Position numbers and translations under genes: made by a program. From contig JANYAR010000080.1 of assembly GCA_025361185.1 (NCBI GenBank), positions 1 to 49,398 of the forward strand: a stretch of 49,398 nucleotides of DNA, written 5' to 3'. Every line of letters begins with the position of its first letter. Position 1 is the stretch's first letter. The notes under the pieces are model-generated. The model made no database searches. It had not been told where the DNA came from and saw only the letters and a program-made list of their open reading frames with translations. This stretch comes from Alphaproteobacteria bacterium. Its GTDB lineage: Bacteria; Pseudomonadota; Alphaproteobacteria; Micropepsales; Micropepsaceae. This document shows positions 9,023 to 19,470 of the stretch, in pieces.

Positions 9023-10747
9023 ATGAAGATCCTGCCGCCAGTCTCGATCGAAGCGCGCCGGCTGCTGCCCAGCCGCTGGGATCTGCTGGCGGCGATCCTG
9101 GTGCTGAGTTTTATCATCGCGTTTGCGGATGCCAGCCGCTTCCTGGTGCGGCCGCTGAGCTCCATCACCGGCCATGAGCTGTTCCTGAACCCCTGGGATC
9201 TGCCGGGCTATGCGCTGCGCACCGGCCTTCGCATGTTTATCGCCATGGGCGTGTCACTGGCCTTCACCTTCAGCTATGCCACCTGGGCGGCGAAGAACCC
9301 CCGCGCCGGCACTTTGCTGGTGCCGCTGCTGGACATCTTGCAATCGGTGCCGATCCTGGGCTTTCTGTCGGTAACGGTGGTGTGGTTCCTGTCGCTGTCG
9401 CCCGGACGCGTGCTGGGCGCGGAACTGGCTTGCGTTTTCACCATCTTCACCGGCCAGGCCTGGAACATGGCCTTCAGCTTCTATCAATCCCTGCGCACCG
9501 TGCCGCCGGAGCTGGAAGAAGCCGGCCGCATGTTCGGCCTGTCGGCCTGGGCGCGTTTCTGGCGCATCGAAGCGCCCTTCGCCACCCCGCCGCTGATCTG
9601 GAACATGATGATGAGCATGTCGGGCGGCTGGTTCTTCGTCACCGTGTCCGAGGCGATCAGCGTGGGACAGACCAATATCGCCCTTCCCGGCATCGGCTCC
9701 TGGATCGCGGTGGCCATCGCCCACAAAAACCTGCCGGCCATCTTCGAAGCCATATTCGCCATGCTGGTGGTGATCCTGATCTATGACCAGCTGCTGTTCC
9801 GTCCCTTGGTGGCCTGGGCCGACCGGTTCCGCATCGACAGCGAGCAGTCCGACGATCAACCCGAATCCTGGGCGCTGAACGTCTATCGCCGCTCGCGGCT
9901 GCTGGACGTTCTGACCGCGCCCTTTGAACAGATGATGCGCTGGTCCTATCACTGGCATCCGCCCAGCTTCGGCCTGCGCGCCGCCACCCGCGAGGTGGAC
10001 AGCCGCCTGGCCGACCTCCTCTGGTATTTCCTGCTGGGATTGGTCGGCCTGTACGGCGCCTTCCGGATCTATGGTTTTGCCCATGCCAATTTGACCTGGT
10101 CGGATCTGGGCACGGCCGTCGGACTTGGCGTCATCACCCTGCTGCGGGTGGTGATCCTGATCGCCATCGCCAGCGCGGTGTGGACGCCGATTGGCGTCTA
10201 TGTGGGCTTGCGGCCGTCGCTGACGCGCCTGGTGCAACCGGTGGCCCAATTCCTAGCCGCCTTTCCCAACAATCTGCTGTTTCCGCTGGCGGTGTCGCTG
10301 ATCGTGCTGTGGGACCTCAATCCGGATATCTGGCTGTCGCCGCTGATCGTGCTGGGCACCCAATGGTACATCCTGTTCAACGTCATCGCCGGCGCCGCCG
10401 CCATGCCCAAGGAATTGCGCGACGCGGCCGAGAATTTCGGCGTCCATGGCTGGCTGTGGTGGAAGAAAGTCGCGCTGCCGGCGGTGTTTCCCTATTACGT
10501 GACGGGGGCCATCACGGCATCGGGCGGCGCCTGGAATGCCAGCGTTCTGGCCGAGGTGGCAAGCTGGGGCAAGACCACGCTGCATGCCCATGGCCTGGGC
10601 GCCTATATCTCGGATGCCACCGCCGCCGGCGATTTCCGCCGCGTGGTGCTGGGGATCGCAGTGATGAGCTTTTTCGTGGTGGTGGTGAACCGCATATTGT
10701 GGCGGCCACTTTACTGGTATGCGGAACGCAAGTTCCGGCTAACCTGA
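9023..10747 (+). CDS. NitT/TauT-type ABC importer, fused double permease
   Basis: Membrane component (574 aa) containing two successive BPD-transport permease domains in one chain, so a single protein could form the whole transmembrane channel. Each half carries the cytoplasmic EAA loop that contacts the ATPase: EEAGRMFGLSAWARFWRIEA at about residues 166-185 and RDAAENFGVHGWLWWKKVAL at about 467-486. The halves are joined by a hydrophilic linker of about 70 residues (around 270-340). The ATPase gene follows 21 bases later. Substrate is unknown; relatives are annotated for nitrate, sulfonate or bicarbonate. No solute-binding protein gene adjoins, which is unusual for an importer. Confidence 0.85.
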   Translation: MKILPPVSIEARRLLPSRWDLLAAILVLSFIIAFADASRFLVRPLSSITGHELFLNPWDLPGYALRTGLRMFIAMGVSLAFTFSYATWAAKNPRAGTLLVPLLDILQSVPILGFLSVTVVWFLSLSPGRVLGAELACVFTIFTGQAWNMAFSFYQSLRTVPPELEEAGRMFGLSAWARFWRIEAPFATPPLIWNMMMSMSGGWFFVTVSEAISVGQTNIALPGIGSWIAVAIAHKNLPAIFEAIFAMLVVILIYDQLLFRPLVAWADRFRIDSEQSDDQPESWALNVYRRSRLLDVLTAPFEQMMRWSYHWHPPSFGLRAATREVDSRLADLLWYFLLGLVGLYGAFRIYGFAHANLTWSDLGTAVGLGVITLLRVVILIAIASAVWTPIGVYVGLRPSLTRLVQPVAQFLAAFPNNLLFPLAVSLIVLWDLNPDIWLSPLIVLGTQWYILFNVIAGAAAMPKELRDAAENFGVHGWLWWKKVALPAVFPYYVTGAITASGGAWNASVLAEVASWGKTTLHAHGLGAYISDATAAGDFRRVVLGIAVMSFFVVVVNRILWRPLYWYAERKFRLT

Positions 10748-10768
10748 GGCAATCTTGGGGAGAGTGAT

Positions 10769-12061
10769 ATGGCAGATCTTCTGAGCGTCGAACATATACG
10801 CCGCACCTTCCCGCGCGGCGGCGGGGAAGAATTGCTGGTGCTGGACGATGTCAATCTGAGCCTCAAGGAAGGCGAGATTGTCGGCCTGCTGGGCCGCTCC
10901 GGCTCGGGCAAATCCACCTTGCTGCGGCTGATCGCGGGACTGTCGCGGCCCCAAGGCGGTCATCTTTCCTATATGGGTGCGCCCATCGAAGGCCCGGTTC
11001 AGGGCGTGGCGATGGTGTTCCAGAGCTTCGCCCTGTTTCCCTGGATGACGGTGCTGGAAAATGTGCAGCTGGGGCTGGAAGCCCTGAACCTGCCGGCGCG
11101 CGAGATGCGCGAGCGGGCGCTGGCCGCCATCGACCTGATCGGCCTGGACGGCTATGAAAGCGCCTATCCGCGCGAACTTTCGGGCGGCATGCGCCAGCGC
11201 GTCGGCTTTGCCCGCGCCGTGGTCGTGCATCCCAATATCCTGCTGATGGACGAGCCTTTCAGCGCGCTTGACGTCCTGACGGCGGAAAATCTGCGCACCG
11301 ACCTGGTGGAACTGTGGGGCAACGGCAAGCTGCCGATCAAGGGCATCATCCTGGTCACCCACAATATCGAGGAAGCGGTCTTGATGTGCGACCGGGTCCT
11401 GCTGTTCTCGTCCAACCCCGGACGGGTGGCGTCGGAGATCCCCATCGATCTGCCGCAGCCGCGCGACCGCACCTCGCCGCAGTTTGAGGATTATGTCGAC
11501 AAGATCTATGTCGAAATGACCGCGCGGCGGGTCGAACGCATGCGCCAGGCCCAGGCGCTGGGCACCGCCGGCATCGCATTGCCGCTGCACCATGTCTCGC
11601 CCAACCAGATTTCCGGCCTGATCGAGGCGCTGGCGGCGATGCCCTATGACGGCAAGGCCGATTTGCCGGACATCGCCTATGAACAGGAACTGGAAGTGGA
11701 CGAACTGTTCCCGGTGGCGGAAGCCATGCAGCTGCTGCGGCTGGCGGACGTGGAAGGCGGCGACATCAGGCTGACCCATATGGGAAAACGCTTCGCCGAT
11801 GGGGAAATGAACGAGCGCAAGGAGATTTTCTCACGCGCCCTCGTCAGCCATGTGCCGCTGGCCGCTCATATCCGCAAAATCCTGGACGAGCGCACCAGCC
11901 ACAGCGCGCCCAAGACCCGCTTCCTGGATGAGCTGGAAGACCATATGGCCGAGGATGCGGCGGAGGAAACCTTGAGGGCCGTCGTAAGTTGGGCTCGTTT
12001 CGGCGAGTTGTTTTCGTATGACGATGACGCGGCACTTTTCAGCTTGGAAAATCCGACTTAG
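10769..12061 (+). CDS. NitT/TauT-type ABC importer ATPase with C-terminal AAA-associated domain
   Basis: ATP-binding subunit (430 aa). Walker A is GRSGSGKS (42-49), the ABC signature LSGGMRQ (138-144), Walker B NILLMDEP with the D-loop SALD (156-168), and the switch histidine lies in [10 protein letters not shown]. The nucleotide-binding domain ends near residue 255; the remaining 170 residues, rich in charged helices, match the extra C-terminal domain found in this NitT-like ATPase subgroup. GGGGAGAG lies eight bases before ATG. The stop codon overlaps the convergent purT stop by four bases (12058-12061). Couples ATP hydrolysis to the fused permease upstream. Confidence 0.88.
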   Translation: MADLLSVEHIRRTFPRGGGEELLVLDDVNLSLKEGEIVGLLGRSGSGKSTLLRLIAGLSRPQGGHLSYMGAPIEGPVQGVAMVFQSFALFPWMTVLENVQLGLEALNLPAREMRERALAAIDLIGLDGYESAYPRELSGGMRQRVGFARAVVVHPNILLMDEPFSALDVLTAENLRTDLVELWGNGKLPIKGIILVTHNIEEAVLMCDRVLLFSSNPGRVASEIPIDLPQPRDRTSPQFEDYVDKIYVEMTARRVERMRQAQALGTAGIALPLHHVSPNQISGLIEALAAMPYDGKADLPDIAYEQELEVDELFPVAEAMQLLRLADVEGGDIRLTHMGKRFADGEMNERKEIFSRALVSHVPLAAHIRKILDERTSHSAPKTRFLDELEDHMAEDAAEETLRAVVSWARFGELFSYDDDAALFSLENPT

Positions 12062-13239
12062 GCAGGACGGGGCGTCACGCTGCCCGCGGCACGTTTGGCG
12101 TTGGTGCGGGCCTCATCGGTGTTGGTGCCGCGCGCCAGCGCCACGCCCATGCGGCGCTTGACGAAAGATTCCGGCTTGCCGAACAGGCGCAATTCGCTGC
12201 CGGGAATTTTCAACGCCTCGTCCACGCCCTCGAAAGTGAGCGCGCCGGCCTCGACACCGCCATAGATCACCGCCGATGCGCCGGGCGAAACCATGTCGGT
12301 GGACACGGGCAAGCCCAGAATAGCGCGGGCATGCAGGGCAAATTCCGACAATTGTTGCGACACCAAGGTCACCAGACCTGTGTCGTGCGGACGCGGAGAG
12401 ACTTCCGAGAACCACACCTCATCGCCCCTGACGAACAATTCGACGCCGAAAATACCCAGCCCGCCCAGCGCGCCCGTCACCTTGGCGGCCATGTCGCGCG
12501 CTTTCTGCCGCGCTGCTTCGCGCATCGGCTGGGGCTGCCAGCTTTCCACATAGTCGCCGTCCTTCTGGACATGGCCGATGGGTTCGCAGAAATGCGTGCC
12601 GTCGGCGGCCCGCACGGTCAGCTGGGTGATCTCGAAATCGAATTGGATTTCGCCCTCCACGATCACGCGGGCCTCGCGCACGCGGCCCGCGCTCAGCGCC
12701 TTTTCCCAGGCCGGCGCGACATCGCCGGCGGATTTCAAGCGCGACTGGCCCTTGCCCGACGACGACATCACCGGTTTGACGAAACAGGGGAAGCCGATAC
12801 GCGCGCAGGCGGCTTGCAACTCCTCCAGCGAAGACGCGAAGGCATAAGGCGAGGTCGGCAACTTTAATTCTTCCGCCGCCAGCACCCTTATGCGTTCGCG
12901 GTTCATGGTGATATGGGCGGCGCGGGCGGTTGGGATGACGGTGCAAAGCCCATCGGCCTCGATCCGCACCAGTTCGTCGGTGGCCAGCGCCTCGATCTCG
13001 GGCACCAGGAAATGTGGGCGTTCCAGCTCCACCACCGCGCGCAACGCCTTGGCGTCGGTCATGTCGACGACATGGGAGCGGTGCGCCACCTGATGCGCGG
13101 GGGCATTGGCATAGCGGTCGACTGCAATGGTTTCCACGCCCAGCCGTTGCAATTCGATAATGACTTCCTTGCCCAGTTCGCCCGAGCCCAGCAGCATCAC
13201 TTTCACAGCGGCGGGCGACAGCGGCGTGCCCAGCTTCAC
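12058..13239 (-). CDS. purT: Formate-dependent phosphoribosylglycinamide formyltransferase
   Basis: ATP-grasp enzyme (393 aa) that forms formyl-GAR from GAR, formate and ATP in purine synthesis. The N-terminal nucleotide fold has [13 protein letters not shown] (14-26); typical PurT blocks include [28 protein letters not shown] (ATP-binding loop), [20 protein letters not shown] and [13 protein letters not shown]. The start is GTG at 13237-13239, overlapping the stop of the upstream GFA-family gene as GTGA. Use of formate rather than 10-formyl-THF ties purine synthesis to formate supply, notable beside a formaldehyde-related gene. Convergent with the ABC ATPase gene. Confidence 0.95.
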   Translation of the reverse strand: MKLGTPLSPAAVKVMLLGSGELGKEVIIELQRLGVETIAVDRYANAPAHQVAHRSHVVDMTDAKALRAVVELERPHFLVPEIEALATDELVRIEADGLCTVIPTARAAHITMNRERIRVLAAEELKLPTSPYAFASSLEELQAACARIGFPCFVKPVMSSSGKGQSRLKSAGDVAPAWEKALSAGRVREARVIVEGEIQFDFEITQLTVRAADGTHFCEPIGHVQKDGDYVESWQPQPMREAARQKARDMAAKVTGALGGLGIFGVELFVRGDEVWFSEVSPRPHDTGLVTLVSQQLSEFALHARAILGLPVSTDMVSPGASAVIYGGVEAGALTFEGVDEALKIPGSELRLFGKPESFVKRRMGVALARGTNTDEARTNAKRAAGSVTPRPA

Positions 13240-13718
13240 GTGCCGTCACCATAGACTTTGGTGAAAGCGTCCATCAGGACTTTGCGGTCGGCGGGCTGGC
13301 CCACCACCTGGATGGCGTCGTCCTGCATCACCACGCCGGGCGAAATCTTTTCCACCCAGATATGGGAGGTGGGAATGGCCCAACTCGGGTCATCCAGGGT
13401 ACCGGCGGCGATGAACACTAGCGCCTGCGACGCCAGATTATGGTGGAACATGCGGCAGCCGCATTTGGCGCAGCGATGGATATCCGATTCGCGCCCGGAA
13501 TCGGCGCGCTTGCGATAGGTGTCGGTCTCACCGATGGAGGAAAAATCTTCATTCTTGGCGATCAGCATCAGGACATTGGTGGCGCCGGTGGTCTTCTTGC
13601 AGTCGGTGCAATGACAGGCATTGACCGCCAGGGGCCGCGCATTCAGCCGCCAGCGAACCGCGCCGCAGAGGCAGGCTCCTTCATAAGGCGGCGGCGGTAG
13701 TGGCGGGCGTACGGTCAT
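13236..13718 (-). CDS. GFA-family (glutathione-dependent formaldehyde-activating enzyme/CENP-V fold) zinc protein
   Basis: 160 aa with the complete zinc-ligand pattern of the GFA fold: CLC (Cys16, Cys18), CHCTDC (35-40) and CAKCGC (83-88). The family is named for an enzyme proposed to add glutathione to formaldehyde, but many members have unknown substrates, so only the fold is safe. GGGGAG lies six bases before the ATG. It is translationally coupled to purT by a GTGA overlap, and purT consumes formate, the end product of formaldehyde oxidation. The ilvC terminator hairpin lies only 20 bases upstream of its start codon. Confidence 0.88.
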   Translation of the reverse strand: MTVRPPLPPPPYEGACLCGAVRWRLNARPLAVNACHCTDCKKTTGATNVLMLIAKNEDFSSIGETDTYRKRADSGRESDIHRCAKCGCRMFHHNLASQALVFIAAGTLDDPSWAIPTSHIWVEKISPGVVMQDDAIQVVGQPADRKVLMDAFTKVYGDGT

Positions 13719-13737
13719 GTCCTTCTCCCCAAACGCA

Positions 13738-13765
13738 ACAGGGCCCGGCGCATGCCGGGCCCTGT
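13738..13765 (-). terminator. Intrinsic terminator of ilvBNC
   Basis: A perfect 12-pair stem, ACAGGGCCCGGC with GCCGGGCCCTGT around a GCAT loop, starts 34 bases past the ilvC stop. On the minus strand it is followed by TTGCGTTT; on the plus strand by TTGTCCTGTTTCTTTT. The GFA start codon follows 20 bases later, so the hairpin also falls in the leader of the GFA-purT transcript if that begins upstream. Confidence 0.85.
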
Positions 13766-13799
13766 TTGTCCTGTTTCTTTTCCCGGCCGGAAAAGGAAA

Positions 13800-15376
<1,577 letters not shown>

Positions 15377-15377
15377 C

Positions 15378-17177
15378 TCAGACCAACATCTTTCCGGCGT
15401 CACTGATTTCGCCGCCATCATCGGGCGACAGCAGCATTTCGTTATGCGCCGCGCCTGAGGGAATCATGGGATAGCAATTTTCCGTCGGGTCGACGCGGCA
15501 GTCGAACAGAACCGGCCTTTTGACTTCGATCATTTCCTTGATCTTGTCATCCAGCTCGGACGGTTTGGTCGCGCGCAAGCCCAGGCAGCCGAAGGCGTCC
15601 GCCATCTTGACGAAATCGGGCAGCGCCTCGGAATAGGAGTGCGAATAGCGCCCGCCATGCAGGATTTCCTGCCACTGGCGCACCATGCCCATATATTCGT
15701 TGTTGATGATGAAGATCTTGATCGGCAGGTTGTACTGAATGGCCGTCGACATTTCCTGCATCGTCATCTGCACGCTGGCCTCGCCGGCGATGTCGATCAC
15801 CAGCGCGTCCGGATGCGCCATCTGCACACCCACCGCCGCCGGCAGGCCATAGCCCATGGTGCCCAGCCCGCCCGACGTCATCCAGCGGTTGGGCTTTTCG
15901 AAATGGAAACGCTGCGCCGCCCACATCTGGTGCTGGCCGACCTCGGTGGTGACGAAGACGTCGTCGCGGTGCTTGGTCAGTTCATACAGCCGGTCGATGG
16001 CATATTGCGGCTTGATGATGGTGTCGGAGTTTCGATAGGACAGCGATTTCTTGGCCCGCCACTGATCGATCTGTTTCCACCAGTCCTTCAGCGCTTCGGC
16101 CTGGACCTTGTGCTTGCCGGCCTTCCAGAAGCGGATCATCTCGCGCAGCGCCTTGGTGGCATCCGCGACGATGCCCAGATCCACCCGCACGATCTTGTTG
16201 ATCTGCGAGGCGTCGACATCCAGATGGATTTTCTTGGACTTGGGCGAAAAGGCGCTGACCTTGCCGGTGCAGCGGTCATCGAAGCGCGCCCCCAGGCAGA
16301 TCATCAGGTCGCAATCATGCATGGCGTGATTGGCTTCCCAGGTGCCGTGCATGCCCAGCATGCCCATCCATTCGGGACGTGACGCGGGGAACGCGCCCAG
16401 CCCCATCAAGGTCGAGGTGATGGGAAAGCCGGTCAGATTCACCAGCTCGCGCAGCAGCTTGGAGGCTTCCGGGCCGGAATTGACGATGCCGCCGCCGGTA
16501 TAGAGGATCGGGCGCTTGGCCGCCGCCATCATCTCCACCGCCTTCACGATCGCCGACAGGTCGGGATCGGTCTTGGGACGATAGGTACGGTGATGGATCG
16601 ACTGCGGCCCGTGATAGGCGCCGTTCTGGAACTGGACATCCTTGGGAATGTCCACGACCACCGGGCCGGGACGCCCCGTTGTGGCGATCTGGAACGCCTC
16701 GTGCAGCACGCGGCTCAGCTCGTTCACATCCTTCACCAGCCAGTTGTGCTTGGTGCAGGGCCGGGTGATGCCGACCGTGTCGCATTCCTGGAAAGCGTCG
16801 GTGCCGATCAGATGCGTGGGCACCTGGCCGGTCAGGACCACGATCGGAATGGAATCCATCAGCGCATCGGTGAGGCCGGTGACGGCATTGGTGGCGCCGG
16901 GGCCGGAGGTGACCAGCACCACGCCGGGCCTGCCGGTGGAGCGGGCATAGCCTTCGGCGGCGTGGACGGCGCCCTGTTCGTGGCGCACCAACACGTGCGT
17001 GATGCCCTCGACCTTGAAGAGAGCGTCATAGATGGGCAGCACCGCGCCGCCGGGATAACCGAAGATATGGGTGACGCCCTGATCCTTGAGGGCGCGGATC
17101 ACCATCTGCGCACCTGTCATGGTCTGCGCCGCTTCGGTAGCCAGGGCCGTGCCCTGCAATGTGTCGTCCTTGTCCAT
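15378..17177 (-). CDS. ilvB: Acetolactate synthase catalytic (large) subunit
   Basis: ThDP- and FAD-dependent enzyme (599 aa) joining two pyruvates, or pyruvate and 2-oxobutyrate, as the first step of branched-chain amino acid synthesis. The catalytic glutamate is Glu67 in RHEQGAVHAAEGYARSTG. The ThDP-binding block reads DIAGEASVQMTMQEMSTA and NNEYMGMVRQWQ, a form usual in alphaproteobacteria. The start is ATG at 17175-17177 with AGGGA nine bases upstream; the TTG further up would lie inside the attenuator T run. Expression is probably set by the leader peptide and terminator immediately upstream. Confidence 0.96.
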   Translation of the reverse strand: MDKDDTLQGTALATEAAQTMTGAQMVIRALKDQGVTHIFGYPGGAVLPIYDALFKVEGITHVLVRHEQGAVHAAEGYARSTGRPGVVLVTSGPGATNAVTGLTDALMDSIPIVVLTGQVPTHLIGTDAFQECDTVGITRPCTKHNWLVKDVNELSRVLHEAFQIATTGRPGPVVVDIPKDVQFQNGAYHGPQSIHHRTYRPKTDPDLSAIVKAVEMMAAAKRPILYTGGGIVNSGPEASKLLRELVNLTGFPITSTLMGLGAFPASRPEWMGMLGMHGTWEANHAMHDCDLMICLGARFDDRCTGKVSAFSPKSKKIHLDVDASQINKIVRVDLGIVADATKALREMIRFWKAGKHKVQAEALKDWWKQIDQWRAKKSLSYRNSDTIIKPQYAIDRLYELTKHRDDVFVTTEVGQHQMWAAQRFHFEKPNRWMTSGGLGTMGYGLPAAVGVQMAHPDALVIDIAGEASVQMTMQEMSTAIQYNLPIKIFIINNEYMGMVRQWQEILHGGRYSHSYSEALPDFVKMADAFGCLGLRATKPSELDDKIKEMIEVKRPVLFDCRVDPTENCYPMIPSGAAHNEMLLSPDDGGEISDAGKMLV

Positions 17178-17217
17178 GCCCAAAGTCCCTGTCAAATCCA
17201 ATGCTCGTAATCTCACC

Positions 17218-17244
17218 AAAGATAAAGGGGCGTTTCCGCCCCTT
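17218..17244 (-). terminator. ilv attenuator (intrinsic terminator hairpin)
   Basis: On the minus strand AAGGGGCG and CGCCCCTT (17237-17244 with 17225-17232) form a perfect eight-pair stem around GAAA, followed at once by TATCTTT. It sits 40 bases before the ilvB ATG and 30 bases after the stop of a leader peptide with Leu-Val-Leu-Ile, the textbook arrangement for transcription attenuation. Confidence 0.82.
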
Positions 17245-17253
17245 GCTGCATGG

Positions 17254-17292
17254 CCGCCCTGTCCACCCGAAGCGTCAGCTTCGGAAGGCGGG
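17254..17292 (-). promoter_or_regulatory. ilv leader pause/antiterminator hairpin region
   Basis: CCGAAGC and GCTTCGG (17278-17284 with 17267-17273) form a perfect seven-pair hairpin with loop TGAC that contains the leader stop codon TGA. It is enclosed by a further pairing of CCGCC (17254 side) with GGCGG. Position over the end of the leader peptide fits a 1:2 pause hairpin or part of the alternative antiterminator fold. Confidence 0.6.
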
Positions 17293-17322
17293 CGACCTGA
17301 TAAGTACGAGCGTTTTCCTCAT
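17275..17322 (-). CDS. ilv operon leader peptide MRKTLVLIRSPAFRS
   Basis: ATG at 17320-17322, TGA at 17275-17277, 15 codons. Residues 5-8 are Leu-Val-Leu-Ile, the end products of the operon, placed early so that a stalled ribosome would cover the hairpin around the stop codon and change folding upstream of the terminator at 17218-17244. A weak AGG lies nine bases before ATG. Too short for routine gene calling. Leader attenuation of ilv operons is well established; this instance is read from sequence only. Confidence 0.75.
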   Translation of the reverse strand: MRKTLVLIRSPAFRS

Positions 17323-17332
17323 GGTGGCGGAA

Positions 17333-17360
17333 CCTAAAAGATGCTGCGGTGCGGCGTCAA
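17333..17360 (-). promoter_or_regulatory. Candidate ilv promoter
   Basis: A good -35 element TTGACG (17355-17360, minus strand) lies six bases past the miaA stop. A poor -10 candidate TTTAGG (17333-17338) follows at 16 bases. If used, transcription would begin very close to the leader-peptide ATG, making the leader nearly leaderless. Confidence 0.4.
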
Positions 17361-17366
17361 GCAATT

Positions 17367-18278
17367 TCACGCAGAATTATGCCTGTATTGTGTAATTAAA
17401 TTGCTAACAAGTGGGTCAAACCAGATATAATGTGTCATACGGTGCCGAAACCACGTCATCTGGCGCTTGGCAAATTGCCGCGTGGCCGTGATGGCGGCCT
17501 CCAGCGCCTGGTCCCTGGTCAGGGTCCCGGACCCCAGCCCCTGCAGCGGGCGCAGGCCCAAAAGCTTGGCGGCCGGCAAGGCGGGGTCCAGGCCTTCCAG
17601 CCTTCGCGCCTCCTCCAGCCCGCCCTGCTCCACCATCGCCTCGAAGCGCGCGGCGATGCGGGTGCGCAGCTCGGCGCGCGGCGGATTCAGGACAAAGGCC
17701 GCGATCTTCTTGTCCTTCAGCACTGGTTCGGCCGGGGCGTTCTGCCATTGGGCCAAGGCGCGGCCGGTGGCTTGGAACACTTCATAGGCACGCAGCACGC
17801 GCTGCGGATCAGTGGCGCGCAACCGCGATGCGGTAAGCGGATCGCGCTGTGCCAGCCTGGCATGCAAGGCTTCAACGCCAATGTCATTCAGCAGCGCGCG
17901 CGCGTCGTCGCGGACCTCGGACGGGATCGGCGGAATATCGACCAGGCCATCGCTCAGGGCCATGAAGTACAGACCGGTACCGCCGACAAAGATCGGCGTG
18001 CGGCCCATGGCTTGTGCTTGTTTCAGCGCCGTTATGGCGCTGTCGCGCCATAGCCCGACCGAATAAGTCTCCTTCACACCGACATGGCCGTAGAGCAGAT
18101 GAGGCGCGCGCGCCCGGTCCGCTTCGCTGGGCTGCGCCGTCAGGATGGGGGCTTCGCGATAGACCTGCATGGAATCGGCATTGATCACCACGCCGCCGAT
18201 TTCCTCAGCCAACGCCAGCGCGTGGTGCGACTTGCCGCTCGCGGTGGGCCCTGCAATAAGAACGGCGTCGAATTTCAC
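17367..18278 (-). CDS. miaA: tRNA dimethylallyltransferase
   Basis: Adds a dimethylallyl group from DMAPP to adenosine 37 of tRNAs that read UNN codons (303 aa). The P-loop GPTASGKS is at residues 10-17, followed by NADSMQVYREAPILTAQPS, FVGGTGLYFMALSDGLVDIP and the tRNA-binding TRQFAKRQMTWFR near the C terminus. The start is GTG at 18276-18278 with AAAGG seven bases upstream; the frame continues far upstream over serB but that part is antisense. Its start lies only 24 bases from the divergent serB start. Confidence 0.94.
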   Translation of the reverse strand: MKFDAVLIAGPTASGKSHHALALAEEIGGVVINADSMQVYREAPILTAQPSEADRARAPHLLYGHVGVKETYSVGLWRDSAITALKQAQAMGRTPIFVGGTGLYFMALSDGLVDIPPIPSEVRDDARALLNDIGVEALHARLAQRDPLTASRLRATDPQRVLRAYEVFQATGRALAQWQNAPAEPVLKDKKIAAFVLNPPRAELRTRIAARFEAMVEQGGLEEARRLEGLDPALPAAKLLGLRPLQGLGSGTLTRDQALEAAITATRQFAKRQMTWFRHRMTHYIWFDPLVSNLITQYRHNSA

Positions 18279-18302
18279 GTCTTTGCCTTTCTGTGGGGCA
18301 CA

Positions 18303-19157
18303 ATGTTTGTTCTCAATGTCATCGGCAAGGGCGCAGACCCTGCTTTGTTCGCCGGGATCGGCAACGGCGCGGCGAAAATCCTGTCGCCCGGCCATGCCTT
18401 CGACTTGCCGGTCGCGGGCAGTAGCGCCCTGACCGTGGCGCGCAGGATCGCTGAAGGCGCGGCGCTGGACATCAATCTGGTCGCCACCGAAAAGCGCCGC
18501 AAGAAGCTCCTGGTGGCCGACATGGATTCCACCATCATCACTGTCGAATGCCTGGACGAACTGGCCGACATGGCCGGCCTGAAGCCGCAGATCGCCGCCA
18601 TCACCGAGCGCGCCATGCGCGGCGAGTTGGAATTCGAGACGGCACTGAAAGAACGCGTCGGCATGCTCAAGGGCCTGCATCTCAGCGCCCTGGAAAAAAC
18701 CTATGCCGAGCGAGTGCGGCTGAACCCCGGCGCCAAATCGCTCTTGGCGACCATGCGCGCGGGCGGCGCCCATACCATGCTGGTGTCGGGCGGTTTTGGC
18801 TATTTCACCCAGCGTGTGGCGCAGGCCGCGGGCTTTCATGTCGAACGCGGCAACACATTGCTGGACGACGGCGAATACCTGACCGGCGAAGTCGCCACGC
18901 CTATCCTGGGCCGCCAAGCCAAGCTGGAGGCGCTGGAGGAGGCGACCCGCCATCTGAAAATCGATTTTGCGGAAACCATGGCGGTGGGCGACGGCGCCAA
19001 CGACCTTGCCATGATCCAACGCGCCGGCCTGGGTGTCGCCTATCACGCCAAGCCGGTGGTGGCCGAGGCCGCCGGCGCTGCCATCAACCACAACGATCTG
19101 ACGGCACTGCTGTACCTGCAGGGTTACAGAGACGCAGAGATCATCAAATCGGATTGA
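18303..19157 (+). CDS. serB: Phosphoserine phosphatase
   Basis: HAD-superfamily phosphatase (284 aa) completing serine synthesis. The nucleophile motif DMDST is at residues 73-77; motif II is VSGGFGYFT, and motif III/IV is GDGANDLAMIQRAGLGVAYHAKP. The first 65 residues form a short ACT-like N-terminal region. ATG at 18303-18305 is preceded by GGGG. The gene is divergent from miaA with 24 bases between the start codons, and its end overlaps the convergent gene at 19144 by 14 bases. Confidence 0.95.
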   Translation: MFVLNVIGKGADPALFAGIGNGAAKILSPGHAFDLPVAGSSALTVARRIAEGAALDINLVATEKRRKKLLVADMDSTIITVECLDELADMAGLKPQIAAITERAMRGELEFETALKERVGMLKGLHLSALEKTYAERVRLNPGAKSLLATMRAGGAHTMLVSGGFGYFTQRVAQAAGFHVERGNTLLDDGEYLTGEVATPILGRQAKLEALEEATRHLKIDFAETMAVGDGANDLAMIQRAGLGVAYHAKPVVAEAAGAAINHNDLTALLYLQGYRDAEIIKSD

Positions 19158-19458
19158 AATGCGCGAAGGGGTGCAGGGCTTCGGGCAGCTCAGACAGCGG
19201 CACGAAATCCATCACCTCGCCCATCGCTTTCCAGTGGGTGCCGATCTCGGCGATGGTGGGCGCGCCACGCGACTTCTCGACGGATTCCCATTCAAAGATT
19301 TCCACCAGCTCGCCATTGGCGGCCACACCCTGCACCTCCAGGCGCTCGGTAATCAGGCCGTGGCTGCGCAGCAGGGGGACATGGCCCTGCATCAAAAGGC
19401 GGGCTTCCTCTTCCCAGCCGGGCTTAGGCCGGTAGGAACAGATGACGAGAATACCCAT
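19144..19458 (-). CDS. Small protein, probable dimeric alpha/beta-barrel (antibiotic-monooxygenase-like) fold
   Basis: 104 aa, no signal peptide or membrane segment. The opening ILVICSYRPKPGWEEEARLLM, then LITERLEVQGVAANGELVEIFEWESVEK, resembles the strand-helix pattern of ABM-type ferredoxin-like barrels, but no catalytic residue can be named and the family call is tentative. GGAGGTG, a near-perfect ribosome-binding site, lies just before the ATG, 12 bases after the degP stop, so it is probably co-expressed with degP. Overlaps the serB end by 14 bases on the opposite strand. Confidence 0.7.
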   Translation of the reverse strand: MGILVICSYRPKPGWEEEARLLMQGHVPLLRSHGLITERLEVQGVAANGELVEIFEWESVEKSRGAPTIAEIGTHWKAMGEVMDFVPLSELPEALHPFAHFNPI

Positions 19459-19470
19459 AACACCTCCCGA

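Noticed and set aside
17367..19091. miaA read as a 574-aa protein
   Set aside because: The first 270 residues are antisense to serB; the family N terminus begins at the GTG at 18278 with a good ribosome-binding site.
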